Shown here: one piece after another, positions 39,238 to 47,268 of the stretch
Numbering within the stretch: position 1 is the first letter of the stretch
How the letters are laid out: every line of letters begins with the position of its first letter
From: Sedimentibacter sp.
Lineage (GTDB): Bacteria > Bacillota > Clostridia > Tissierellales > Sedimentibacteraceae
Reading direction: 5' to 3'
Length of the DNA: 64,000 bases
Assembly: GCA_018436705.1 (NCBI GenBank)
Contig: JAHDLA010000016.1
Coordinates: 1 to 64,000 of the forward strand
Notes under the pieces: generated by a model
The model's database searches: none
What the model saw: the letters and a program-made list of their open reading frames with translations, nothing else
What the model was told of the DNA's origin: nothing
Made by a program: the position numbers and the translations under genes

Positions 39238-40059
39238 TTATCCAAAATACCTGCGATAGATATTTTCCGGGTCATGGGATGGTAAAAAATATTCGGGTTC
39301 CGGTTTTTCACCAAGTAAAAGTTGTTTATAATGTGTATCATAAGCTCCGAAGCAATCAGTCGTAAATGCTCCGGTAAGAAACCTTAGAGAACCATCCGAT
39401 ATAGGTGTAATGTCGATAATTTCACCATTCATCAACGTCATTTTATCAAGTTCAGGAAACAAACAATACTTTGCAGATGGAATGTCTCCGGTTAGGACGT
39501 AGCGCCCTTTTTCTGTTGGGACAACGATTGCCTGGCCGCCTAAAGAATGGCCTACGCTTAAATACAATTCTAAACCATTGCTCAATTTAACATCACCATC
39601 AACAAAAATGATTTTTTTCAACAACTTCAAACGATCTGCTGTATCCGGAAAATAATCCATACGGGCTTGCTGGAATGCATATGGGTTTAACAGGTTAGCA
39701 TATTCTGCTTTTTGAATGTATGTTACCGCATTTGGAAACAGGTCGATATTTCCGCAATGATCATAATGTAAATGAGTATATATGACAGAGTCAATATCAT
39801 TAGGAGTCAGACCCTCTTTTGCAAGTTCATCCAATAATATTTGTGTACTGCCCTTGGGATTTACATCACCGATTGCCATCTGCTCAAAATAACTTTCCCT
39901 CATGCCTGTATCAACCAGAACATTTTCCTTACCATTTCTTAATAAAAAACCTGTGAACGGAAAATCTACTATCACATTTTCGTCTATACCTGCTGCAAAT
40001 GTACTTTTTGGTAAAGTAAGTTGACCATAATATAAAGCTGTAATTTTCCAATAATTCAA
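39238..40059 (-). CDS. Metallo-beta-lactamase-fold hydrolase, N-acyl homoserine lactonase-like
   Basis: 273 residues starting at TTG 40059, seven to eight nt after AGGAGG. Dinuclear zinc motif THLHYDHCG with His96, His98, Asp100 and His101. A further metal His lies in VGHSLGGQA, an Asp in LTGDIP, and a C-terminal PSHDP. The closest known relatives are AHL lactonase-like proteins that open lactone rings. In this regulon it more likely hydrolyses a catabolic lactone or ester than a signal. Own sigma-54 promoter at 40112-40128; followed by the SatP-like gene. Confidence 0.85.
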   Translation of the reverse strand: MNYWKITALYYGQLTLPKSTFAAGIDENVIVDFPFTGFLLRNGKENVLVDTGMRESYFEQMAIGDVNPKGSTQILLDELAKEGLTPNDIDSVIYTHLHYDHCGNIDLFPNAVTYIQKAEYANLLNPYAFQQARMDYFPDTADRLKLLKKIIFVDGDVKLSNGLELYLSVGHSLGGQAIVVPTEKGRYVLTGDIPSAKYCLFPELDKMTLMNGEIIDITPISDGSLRFLTGAFTTDCFGAYDTHYKQLLLGEKPEPEYFLPSHDPENIYRRYFG

Positions 40060-40111
40060 TTTGTTAACCTCCTTAATTTATTAGTCTTATTGTGTACACG
40101 TTTATATAGAA

Positions 40112-40128
40112 TGCAAGTTGTATGCCAT
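40112..40128 (-). promoter_or_regulatory. Sigma-54 promoter of the MBL-SatP operon
   Basis: Minus strand ATGGCAT-ACAAC-TTGCAT with exact spacing, about 55 nt before the TTG start. The 356-nt gap 40060-40415 also holds an ACTTTGTTA...TGACAAAGT inverted repeat (40252-40301), a possible EBP site, and the next terminator. Confidence 0.85.
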
Positions 40129-40370
40129 AAATATATTTTATAAATTTTTAAATATTGCAGAAAGACTTTAGAAGGCAAGTTATAACCTTAAAATGTGTTT
40201 GCTGCATAAGTATTCCAATATTATTGAGAAAATGTGTGTATAATGGAGTACACTTTGTTACCACATATGTATAATTATATGTACATATATAATGACAAAG
40301 TTTATTTTTTTGTATATAGAAGCAATATATTAGGATATTGAAACCTTCCGCAGCTGAACAATTATTATAA

Positions 40371-40407
40371 AAAGCTTCTGATAATAATCAAATTAATCAG
40401 AAGCTTT
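40371..40407 (-). terminator. Terminator after the PanE-like gene
   Basis: AAAGCTTCTGAT / ATCAGAAGCTTT perfect 12-bp stem followed by T on the minus strand. Confidence 0.78.
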
Positions 40408-40415
40408 AAAGTTAT

Positions 40416-41444
40416 TTATTTTAATAATTCAGGCAATTTAAACATATCTAAACATTTCATAGTGGGGAATGGTATTAAACCGGCTTCAAAATCTTTAACA
40501 ATTTTTACGATCATATCATTTGCAGGAGTTGGAATATCTAGTTTCCTTCCCCATTCACAAGCAACACCATTTATTTGGTTTATTTCGCACTTTATTCCCT
40601 TTTCCATATCTTGAAGCATACTTGCTTTTAATTTTCTATGAGGTATAAAATATTCTCTTAACCATTGATTTGCTTTTTCCAATCCTTCCTTATCATCAAA
40701 TTCTAAACCGTAATAACTCCACCCCGGTACAATATCTTCTAATTGTATTCCTCTTTTACGAACAATCTTTACTATCTCATTTCCAACATGAGCTGCGCAT
40801 GCTGTAGCTTTATCATTGTCTAATATCTCAGCATATGTTACGCCTAAAGCTGCGGACATTCCGCTTAAAGTTGCATTTTGTATTAGTTTTGTCCATCTGA
40901 TACCTGGAAGGTTCTCAACTATTACACATTCTCCGGCTAAATTTAATATTGAAGCAATTTTCTCTATTCTTTCAGTTTTTTCACCATTACTTTCCCCAAT
41001 CTCAAATCTCATTGCTGAAATATCAGATGTCAGTTCTGAAACACCAGGTCTAAGCCAACTGGCCCCCCAGCCTACAACACCTCCTACAACTTTTTCCGGT
41101 CCAACTATTTTTCCTACACTTTCTTCCGGGATACCATTTTGTAATGTACAAACTACACTATTAGGTCCAAGGTGAGGAAGAAGCTGCGGCAATGCTACAT
41201 TATTATAGGTTTGCTTTGCCATTAAAATAACTACGTCATAAATTCCCTCCATTTGGTCAGGAGTTATTGCAGTTACCGGTACATTATTTAATTCCATTTT
41301 TCCCACTACTGTAGCACCACTTTTATTTAGTTCATCAACATGGGCCTTATTGGCATCAATTAAAGTAATATTTCCTCCGTTTTTAGCAATTAATGCTCCT
41401 GTAATTGTTCCTAGGGATCCAACCCCCATTATTGCTGCTCTCAT
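40416..41444 (-). CDS. Ketopantoate reductase (PanE/ApbA)-family oxidoreductase
   Basis: 342 residues, about 40 longer than typical PanE. N-terminal Rossmann GVGSLGTITGALIAKNG (residues 7-23), catalytic-type Lys in ILMAKQTYN near 75, LQNGIPEE near 100, and a C-terminal helical domain with WTKLIQNATLSGMSAALG (second conserved Lys). The family reduces 2-oxo acids with NADPH. Its own sigma-54 promoter and catabolic neighbours argue against pantothenate synthesis. An oxidoreductase step on a hydroxy or keto acid destined for the BKACE enzyme is inferred. Confidence 0.82.
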   Translation of the reverse strand: MRAAIMGVGSLGTITGALIAKNGGNITLIDANKAHVDELNKSGATVVGKMELNNVPVTAITPDQMEGIYDVVILMAKQTYNNVALPQLLPHLGPNSVVCTLQNGIPEESVGKIVGPEKVVGGVVGWGASWLRPGVSELTSDISAMRFEIGESNGEKTERIEKIASILNLAGECVIVENLPGIRWTKLIQNATLSGMSAALGVTYAEILDNDKATACAAHVGNEIVKIVRKRGIQLEDIVPGWSYYGLEFDDKEGLEKANQWLREYFIPHRKLKASMLQDMEKGIKCEINQINGVACEWGRKLDIPTPANDMIVKIVKDFEAGLIPFPTMKCLDMFKLPELLK

Positions 41445-41491
41445 AATATTTATCTCCTTCTAAAAAATATTTGTATAGTATGAGAATTTTC

Positions 41492-41509
41492 AAGCAATTT
41501 TTATGCCAA
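41492..41509 (-). promoter_or_regulatory. Sigma-54 promoter of the PanE-like gene
   Basis: Minus strand TTGGCAT-AAAAA-TTGCTT, exact spacing, about 50 nt before the ATG. Confidence 0.87.
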
Positions 41510-41813
41510 TTTCAAGTCGAATATTATCGTAATAGCTTTATTAACAAGTACTTACCTTTATACTATTAAAAAATAAATATTAGTTTTTTGTTTTATAAAT
41601 TATTATATATAATGACAACTAATTGTATTTGTTTAAATTAGTATTTAACTGTAATAAAATACCTACAGATATTGTTGATATTTTCCGACGCTTTTCTAGT
41701 CAGTCATTAATGAAAATAATTTTTATAAATCTAAAAATTTCAAAAAATATATATTAAGCTGGCAATAGACTTGAGAATAAGCATTTATAGAAAAATATTT
41801 ATTAAAAATGTTA

Positions 41814-41830
41814 TTGGCATGTTAATTGCT
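41814..41830 (+). promoter_or_regulatory. Sigma-54 promoter of the GntP-family permease gene
   Basis: TTGGCAT-GTTAA-TTGCT with exact spacing, facing the permease and leaving a leader of about 160 nt. The 558-nt gap 41445-42002 otherwise holds the divergent promoter at 41492-41509 and AT-rich DNA with no gene. Confidence 0.87.
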
Positions 41831-41905
41831 ACTATACAGGCAAGCATTTATAAATTAATAAAATCAAAACAATATTTAAAAGAGAGGTGGTTTATTATTT
41901 ATTAA

Positions 41906-41956
41906 GCGTTTCTAAGTTATAATTAAAATATACTTTTCTTAATTATTTAGAGACGC
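41906..41956 (+). repeat. Inverted repeat in the permease leader
   Basis: GCGTTTCTAA (41906-41915) and TTAGAGACGC (41947-41956) can pair over 10 positions with one wobble in the transcript from the sigma-54 promoter. A ribosome-site-like GAGAGGTGG at 41882-41890 has no start codon behind it. The function is unknown; it could be a post-transcriptional control element or a protein site. Confidence 0.4.
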
Positions 41957-42002
41957 CAAATTAAAACTATTTGTATCAAAATTAAAACTTTAAGGAGGAT
42001 AT

Positions 42003-43319
42003 ATGGAAATAATAGGTATTTTAGGATTGCTTTTAGCTATTGTTGTTTTAATCTTTGGCGCATATAAAGGTATCGGCGCACTTCCATTAACTTTAGGTGC
42101 TGGTTTGGTAGTAGTTTTATCAAACAGTATGCCTTTTTGGGAAAGTTATGCGGAATTTTATATGGGTGGTTATGTAGGGTATTGGAAGAGTTACTTCTTA
42201 ATATTTGTATTTTCTGCATTATATGCTAGGATTATGGAAGATACAGGTGCAGTTTTCTCTATTGCTTATAAATTTATCGACTGGTTCGGCAAGAAGAGAG
42301 CAATGCTTGTAGTATTACTGACAACTGCAGTGCTAACATACGGCGGTGTAAGCTTATTCGTTGTAATATTTGCCATTGGTCCAATAGCAATGCTTTTGTT
42401 TAAAGAAGCAGATATAGCTAGGCGTCATATAGTAGCGCCTTTGGTTACAGGTTATGGAACATTCACCATGACATCTTTGCCTGGTTCTCCACAACTGACA
42501 AACGTTATTCCGTCAAACTATCTTGGAACAACACTGACTGCTGCGCCGGTGCTTAGTATCATAGCAGCTGTTATGATATTTGGAATCTCCTATGCTTATT
42601 GTAAATATGTAGAAAAAAAATCCAGAGCTGCAGGTGAACATTTTTCTTTTCCTGCAAATGTTGATCCTTCAAAATATGAGATCGACAGGTCAAAACTTCC
42701 GCCGGCAATAACTTCATTTATTCCTTTGGTTTCTATTGTAGCAATAATTATATTGTTAAGAAACATTATTACAACTTCAACTTTTTTAGTTGTAATAGCA
42801 ATGGGTACAGCAACAATATTAGCTATAATTTTAAATTATGGAAGACTTAATAATTTTAAGAGTATTTTCAATCAGGGTATGGGGAGTGCAGTAGGTGCAA
42901 TTGCAGGCCCATGTGCAATAGTTGCATTTGGAGTGCTTGTTAAGAACGCTCCTGCATTTCAAAATATTGTTGATTATGTATTAAGTTTACAAATGAACAC
43001 TTATGTATTAGCTATAGTAGGTACTTCAGTCATTTCAGGTATAACCGGCTCCTCATCAGGTGGTCTTACTATAACTTTGGAAACTTTGTCTGAAAAATTC
43101 ATATCATCAGGCGTTAACCTTGGAATACTTCACAGACTTATTTCTATTGCATCAGGTACTTTGGACTCACTTCCACATTCAACATCTTTTTTCCTTGTAT
43201 TTGACTACTTAGGAGTTTCTCATAAAGAGTCATATTTCCATGCATTCGTAGTATCAGTTATAGCTCCAATTATTACTATAACAGTATGTGTTATCGGAAT
43301 AATTGCATTAGGATTATAG
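42003..43319 (+). CDS. GntP-family permease (gluconate/organic acid:H+ symporter-like)
   Basis: 438 residues with about eleven to twelve membrane segments. GntP-family traits include the early GALPLTLGAGLVVVLS region, LTYGGVSLFVVIFAIGPIA near 115, TMTSLPGSPQLTNVIPSNYL near 160, and a late SGITGSSSGGLTITLE motif. The family imports gluconate, 3-hydroxybutyrate-like hydroxy acids or related acids. ATG follows AAGGAGGATAT. It is the divergent arm of the BKACE regulon and is its likely importer. The substrate is probably a hydroxy or keto acid (inference). Confidence 0.86.
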   Translation: MEIIGILGLLLAIVVLIFGAYKGIGALPLTLGAGLVVVLSNSMPFWESYAEFYMGGYVGYWKSYFLIFVFSALYARIMEDTGAVFSIAYKFIDWFGKKRAMLVVLLTTAVLTYGGVSLFVVIFAIGPIAMLLFKEADIARRHIVAPLVTGYGTFTMTSLPGSPQLTNVIPSNYLGTTLTAAPVLSIIAAVMIFGISYAYCKYVEKKSRAAGEHFSFPANVDPSKYEIDRSKLPPAITSFIPLVSIVAIIILLRNIITTSTFLVVIAMGTATILAIILNYGRLNNFKSIFNQGMGSAVGAIAGPCAIVAFGVLVKNAPAFQNIVDYVLSLQMNTYVLAIVGTSVISGITGSSSGGLTITLETLSEKFISSGVNLGILHRLISIASGTLDSLPHSTSFFLVFDYLGVSHKESYFHAFVVSVIAPIITITVCVIGIIALGL

Positions 43320-43359
43320 AAATTTGTTTTGCAATTGAATAGAGTTGTTGCAATAATCC

Positions 43360-43390
43360 AGCTATTGGCTATGTGCCAATAGCTTTTTTA
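43360..43390 (+). terminator. Terminator after the permease gene
   Basis: AGCTATTGGC / GCCAATAGCT stem with a 5-nt loop and six T. Confidence 0.9.
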
Positions 43391-43477
43391 GCGAGTGGCT
43401 TACATTCCCGGGAGAGTAAAACGATATTAATACTATGTTTAAATTTCAATACTTTAATGGTGTTATAAATATTTTTA

Positions 43478-43921
43478 TTAATTTATAGAATCGTCCTTCT
43501 TATATTTATCGCTTTTTAAAAAATATTTTATGAGTAATACAATTGCGACAAGTATAACAAAGCATACTACTCCTAACATTACTGTAGCTTGCAAATCCAA
43601 TAGACTTCCTATAATCATAGCTAATATAATTGAGATAACAGACACTATGCCCCAATAACTATTATATTCCTTCTTTAGCTTTTTTTTAGCTTCTTTAACA
43701 ATTGGGATTTCCTCAACAATATTTATTTCATCATTTAATAAATAATCAATGGAAATTCCAAATATTTTACTAAGTTGAATTATATTATCTATATCCGGCA
43801 TAGTTTCGTTTAATTCCCATTTTGATACGGCTTGTCGAGATACAGCTATTTTTGAAGCAAGTTCTTCTTGTGACATTCTCTGATCTTTTCTCAGTCTTTG
43901 CAGCTTTTCTCCAAATGTCAT
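43478..43921 (-). CDS. XRE-family HTH regulator with C-terminal membrane segments
   Basis: 147 residues. The N-terminal HTH_3 domain (about 5-60) reads MSQEELASKIAVSRQAVSKWE, a common Clostridia type. A linker follows, then two hydrophobic segments (about 92-112 and 114-135) that should anchor it in the membrane. GGAGGG precedes the ATG. An elaborate inverted repeat 45-100 nt upstream suggests autoregulation. No partner gene is adjacent. Target genes unknown. Confidence 0.85.
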   Translation of the reverse strand: MTFGEKLQRLRKDQRMSQEELASKIAVSRQAVSKWELNETMPDIDNIIQLSKIFGISIDYLLNDEINIVEEIPIVKEAKKKLKKEYNSYWGIVSVISIILAMIIGSLLDLQATVMLGVVCFVILVAIVLLIKYFLKSDKYKKDDSIN

Positions 43922-43966
43922 TCTTTTCCCTCCTCAATCTTCTTACTATTGATTATATTACTTTTT

Positions 43967-44019
43967 GTAGTTGCATTCTACCATCTTAAGATGGAATTTA
44001 TGCAACTACAGGTTGCAAC
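43967..44019. promoter_or_regulatory. Nested inverted repeats upstream of the XRE gene, candidate operator
   Basis: GTAGTTGCAT (43967-43976) and ATGCAACTAC (44000-44009) are a perfect pair. They enclose a 14-bp palindrome CCATCTTAAGATGG (43981-43994), and a further GTTGCAAC palindrome is at 44012-44019. The repeated TTGCA(A) word suggests protein sites, probably for the adjacent regulator. The rest of the 316-nt gap 43922-44237 has no gene that I can support. Confidence 0.5.
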
Positions 44020-44190
44020 TGATGTGAAACCCTCTTATAGCTACATCTTCTGAGAGAAAAGCAAATCAGAATTTTAAAAAACTAATGGTGAATGTCAAAC
44101 AGAGCAAGACATTTAAAAATATTATCAATCAAAAGGAATATTAATTATGAAAAAATCAAGTGTATTTTACTTATACTTTGCAGTAAAATA

Positions 44191-44220
44191 AAAAGACACC
44201 GACCTATTTCAGTCAGTGCC
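44191..44220 (-). terminator. Terminator after spoIIID
   Basis: Minus-strand GGCACTGAC / GGTCGGTGTC stem (wobble pairs) followed by TTTTTATTTT, 18 nt past the stop. Confidence 0.7.
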
Positions 44221-44237
44221 TCTCATCTAGTGGTTAA

Positions 44238-44513
44238 TTACATATTGCTTACTTTTTCATGGTCATGTGCTTCTTTATATTTTAAGCGAGTAGCTTTACC
44301 TCCCCGAATGTGTCTTTCGGACTTGTTTTTAAGCAAAACCTTCTTTACTTCGCTTGCAGCTGGAGGGTTCAGTTTGGGAAGTCGTTCTGTAACGTCCTTA
44401 TGGACTGTGCTTTTGCTGACGCCAAATCTCTTTGCCGTCTGCCTTACAGTGGATTCAGTACTTATAATATATTCCGCGATTTCCATGGCTCTGCGTTCTA
44501 TGTAATCTTTCAT
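44238..44513 (-). CDS. spoIIID: Stage III sporulation protein D, mother-cell transcription factor
   Basis: 91 residues, the normal size. SpoIIID is a DNA-binding protein that adjusts the sigma-E regulon in the mother cell. The HTH (ESTVRQTAKRFGVSKSTVHKDV, about 20-41, in outline) and the basic C-terminal helix are as in the family. ATG follows AAGGGGGTTAAAC. It lies 76 nt downstream of spoIIQ, the usual Clostridia order spoIID / spoIIQ / spoIIID. Confidence 0.96.
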   Translation of the reverse strand: MKDYIERRAMEIAEYIISTESTVRQTAKRFGVSKSTVHKDVTERLPKLNPPAASEVKKVLLKNKSERHIRGGKATRLKYKEAHDHEKVSNM

Positions 44514-44589
44514 GTTTAACCCCCTTTGGCATTATACCGTCTTATTTTAATTTTTATGCATTTCTTTGTCCTATTAGAACCTTTATACA

Positions 44590-45306
44590 CTAATTAATAT
44601 AGTCCATTGGGTTAACATTTTTTCCATCAACAATTAATTCAAAGTGAAGATGTGCTCCGTCAGCTGCCTCAATGCTTGCTGTTTTCCCTACATTTCCTAT
44701 AGTCTGACCCTGCTGAACGTGTTCTCCTGTCTTAACACTTGCTGATACTAAATTGTTATATAGTGTTTTAATATTGTTCCCGTGGTCTATAACAATCTCC
44801 GTTCCTGTCAGTTCAGATGTATTTACAGATTCTATAGTTCCTGCAAATGCCGATTCAATTAACAATGTATCTTTGGGCTTTATGTCAACGCCCTTATGTA
44901 CTCTCCATTCTCCTATAGATTCATAATAAACTAAATCCTCCATTGAAAATTCCCTGTATACTTCCCCTGCCAACGGAGTTTTCATCATTTTTAAATCTAT
45001 GCTTTCATTTTCCGGCTGGTCTTTTTCCTCATCATTGTCTTTTTGTGCATTTTCATAGTCCTCTATTATTTCTTCAACTTTGTCCTTGTAAGGGTCAACG
45101 TTAGCTCCTATATTTTCGCTATCTGAATTATTCCCTGCCATATTGTTCCCGTCAGGATCAGGACTTGATGTATATCTCCAAACTATTGCAGTTGCTAAGA
45201 GAACAATACAAAGAGCAATTATAAAGAAACTAGTATCCTTATGTTTCAGCCTAATAAAGAAATTTTTCATTTTCATCTTTGCATTTTTAAATCTATTTTT
45301 TTTCAT
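44590..45306 (-). CDS. spoIIQ: SpoIIQ-like M23 peptidase, engulfment protein
   Basis: 238 residues with a basic N-terminus, a membrane anchor (about 26-46), an acidic linker and an M23 LytM-type domain (about 110-238). SpoIIQ forms the forespore side of the channel with SpoIIIAH during engulfment. Both zinc-site motifs are here, HKGVD (first His and Asp) and HLHFE. It therefore looks capable of catalysis, whereas the B. subtilis protein, as I recall, lacks a metal ligand. Position between spoIID (divergent) and spoIIID supports the call. Probably forespore (sigma-F) expressed. Confidence 0.9.
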   Translation of the reverse strand: MKKNRFKNAKMKMKNFFIRLKHKDTSFFIIALCIVLLATAIVWRYTSSPDPDGNNMAGNNSDSENIGANVDPYKDKVEEIIEDYENAQKDNDEEKDQPENESIDLKMMKTPLAGEVYREFSMEDLVYYESIGEWRVHKGVDIKPKDTLLIESAFAGTIESVNTSELTGTEIVIDHGNNIKTLYNNLVSASVKTGEHVQQGQTIGNVGKTASIEAADGAHLHFELIVDGKNVNPMDYIN

Positions 45307-45443
45307 TTAATCCTCCTGTTTTTATGCTTCTTTATTATCTGAGGATAGTGTGTCCCATTTTTTTTATTTAATACAAAAATGTTCTATTTTTTTTGATTGT
45401 TCATAAAATATTAGTAAAACTTATGATAAAGGGGGTTAGTTTA

Positions 45444-46496
45444 ATGTTAAACCGTCTGATTTATGCTCTTATTATATTTATACTGCTGTTGACCATACCA
45501 AACTTGAGCCTTGCATTTCTAGAACAAAAAATGAATATGCCAAGTGCAGCAGAAATTATAGATAATGAGCAATCAAGCACATATGAAGAGGTAACAAGTG
45601 ATGATAATCAGGAAGAATTTAAAGAAGTAAATATTAAGGAACCTGAGCTGATTAAAGTGTACAACTTAAAGACAAAGGAAATTATGGTAATAGATTTTGA
45701 GGAGTATATTAAAGGTGTTGTTGCTTCTGAAATGCCTGCAGAATTTAATATTGAAGCGCTAAAAGCTCAAGGAGTTACAGCGAGAACATATTTGCTGTAT
45801 AGATTGAAAAAATATCCTAATGGGCATCCTGATCACCCGGGCGCACCAGTGTGCACCGGCACTCATTGCCAGGTATGGACGTCTAAAGAGGATCTTATTG
45901 CATCTCACGAAGAAGGCTGGTATGAACAATATTGGGGAAAAATTGAAGAAGCCGTTGAATCTACAGAAGGAAAAATATTAACTTATGAAGGAAAAATAAT
46001 TGAACCGCTTTTTCATTCAACAAGCGGAGGAAGGACTGAAAATTCTGAGGATGTATTCTCAACAGCAGTTCCATATCTGAGAAGTGTTGAAAGTCCATAT
46101 GAATCCGAAGCTCCAAAACTTCATGATTCTATTAAAATATCTGTCGATGAATTCATAAACAAATTAAACTCTATATATGGAAATTTAAATCTTTCGCGCG
46201 ATAACCTTAACGACAAGATTAAATTGGGAGAGATAAGCGAGGGCGGAAAAATAAAATCTATATACATAGATAATACTGAGGTCACCGGAAGGGAAATGAG
46301 ATCTCTTTTTAATTTAAACTCAACAAATTTCAGCTTCATACAATCCGGCAATGAACTTGAAATAATTACAACCGGCTACGGTCACGGAGTTGGAATGAGC
46401 CAATGGGGAGCTGAAGGAATGGCCGACAAAGGCTATGATTACGGAGAAATATTAAAGCACTATTTTACTGATATAGAAATAGTAAATATGAAATAG
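45444..46496 (+). CDS. spoIID: Stage II sporulation protein D, lytic transglycosylase
   Basis: 350 residues from ATG 45444, eight nt after AAAGGGGG; an upstream in-frame ATG precedes that site. An N-terminal hydrophobic signal/anchor (3-25) precedes the SpoIID domain. The catalytic Glu lies in VVASEMPAEFN and supporting motifs are VTARTYLLYR, FHSTSGGRTE and GYGHGVGMSQWGAEGMA. It cuts peptidoglycan during engulfment with SpoIIM/SpoIIP. Divergent from spoIIQ, closed by a strong terminator. Confidence 0.96.
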   Translation: MLNRLIYALIIFILLLTIPNLSLAFLEQKMNMPSAAEIIDNEQSSTYEEVTSDDNQEEFKEVNIKEPELIKVYNLKTKEIMVIDFEEYIKGVVASEMPAEFNIEALKAQGVTARTYLLYRLKKYPNGHPDHPGAPVCTGTHCQVWTSKEDLIASHEEGWYEQYWGKIEEAVESTEGKILTYEGKIIEPLFHSTSGGRTENSEDVFSTAVPYLRSVESPYESEAPKLHDSIKISVDEFINKLNSIYGNLNLSRDNLNDKIKLGEISEGGKIKSIYIDNTEVTGREMRSLFNLNSTNFSFIQSGNELEIITTGYGHGVGMSQWGAEGMADKGYDYGEILKHYFTDIEIVNMK

Positions 46497-46510
46497 TTGC
46501 GAGCTATAGG

Positions 46511-46547
46511 TTAATGTTACAGTCACATATTGTAACATTAACTTTTT
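46511..46547 (+). terminator. Terminator after spoIID
   Basis: TTAATGTTACA / TGTAACATTAA perfect 11-bp stem, 9-nt loop, then CTTTTTA. Confidence 0.85.
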
Positions 46548-46609
46548 ATATACAATAATTTTGCAATATGTTATTATTATATTAAAAGTATGTAGAAAGG
46601 ATTGTTGAA

Positions 46610-46936
46610 ATGATATTTATAAATGAGCAAGCTTATAAAGAGTTTAAAGCTCTTTTAGATGATGCAAATGTTGAATCCTATAATATAAGGATCGGACTGG
46701 ATAGAGTAGGATGCAGCGGCCCTATTTTTAACGTATATGTAGACGAAGCAACTGATAAGGATGATGTTGAAAAAATACACGAAGTTTCATTTATTGTTGA
46801 AAAATCGCTAAACGAGCAATATGGTGGTTTTATAATAGTTTCAAGTGAAGAAAATGGTGGAAACGGCGTCGGTCTTAAACCTGTAGTACAGCCTTCATCT
46901 GGAGGATGCAGCGGATGCTGTGGAGAATGCCACTAA
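46610..46936 (+). CDS. HesB-like (seleno)protein family, Cys form
   Basis: 108 residues related to HesB/IscA Fe-S assembly proteins, of the subgroup in which some members carry selenocysteine. Here the conserved position is Cys (RVGCSGPIF near 37). The tail is Cys-rich (GGCSGCCGECH), likely a metal site. The ATG follows GAAAGGATTGTTG. The gene is monocistronic between spoIID and the convergent rpsR. A role in Fe-S or selenium/sulfur trafficking is possible; none is proven for this subgroup as far as I know. Confidence 0.82.
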   Translation: MIFINEQAYKEFKALLDDANVESYNIRIGLDRVGCSGPIFNVYVDEATDKDDVEKIHEVSFIVEKSLNEQYGGFIIVSSEENGGNGVGLKPVVQPSSGGCSGCCGECH

Positions 46937-46960
46937 AAAAACGGCCTAAGCCGTTTTTTT
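46936..46960. terminator. Bidirectional terminator between hesB-like and rpsR
   Basis: AAAAAACGGC-CTAA-GCCGTTTTTTT, a short strong stem with A- and T-runs. Confidence 0.88.
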
Positions 46961-46975
46961 ATGTTAAAATTATTC

Positions 46976-47236
46976 TTATTCTGCTACATATGGTAACAAT
47001 GCAATAGTTCTTGCTCTTTTTATTGCTCTTGTAACCATTCTTTGATGCTTAGCGCAAGCACCTGTAATTCTTCTCGGTAATATCTTGCCTCTTTCAGTTG
47101 TATACTTTTTCAATTTAGCAAGATCCTTATAATCTATATGTGTAGTCTTTTCTTGGCAGAATTGACAAACTTTTTTACGAGGTCTTCTTTTTGAGTAATT
47201 TCTTTCGCTTCTATCGTTTCCTTGTCTTGAACTCAC
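46976..47236 (-). CDS. rpsR: 30S ribosomal protein S18
   Basis: 86 residues, basic, with the S18 core KVCQFC...[26 protein letters not shown] in outline and an [13 protein letters not shown] tail. The N-terminus has a CxxC (CQFC), the zinc-type form. Third gene of rpsF-ssb-rpsR, 32 nt after ssb. Confidence 0.97.
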   Translation of the reverse strand: MSSRQGNDRSERNYSKRRPRKKVCQFCQEKTTHIDYKDLAKLKKYTTERGKILPRRITGACAKHQRMVTRAIKRARTIALLPYVAE

Positions 47237-47268
47237 TTAATGTTCCTCCTTCCCTAAATATCGGTTTT

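Noticed and set aside
41764..41781. TGGCAATAGACTTGA as a further sigma-54 promoter
   Set aside because: The -12 element lacks the required GC dinucleotide; the one at 41814-41830 is better and closer to the gene.
44146..44190. 14-codon ORF with a ribosome site in front of a hairpin, like an attenuator leader peptide
   Set aside because: No gene follows on that strand, and the hairpin serves as terminator for spoIIID on the other strand.
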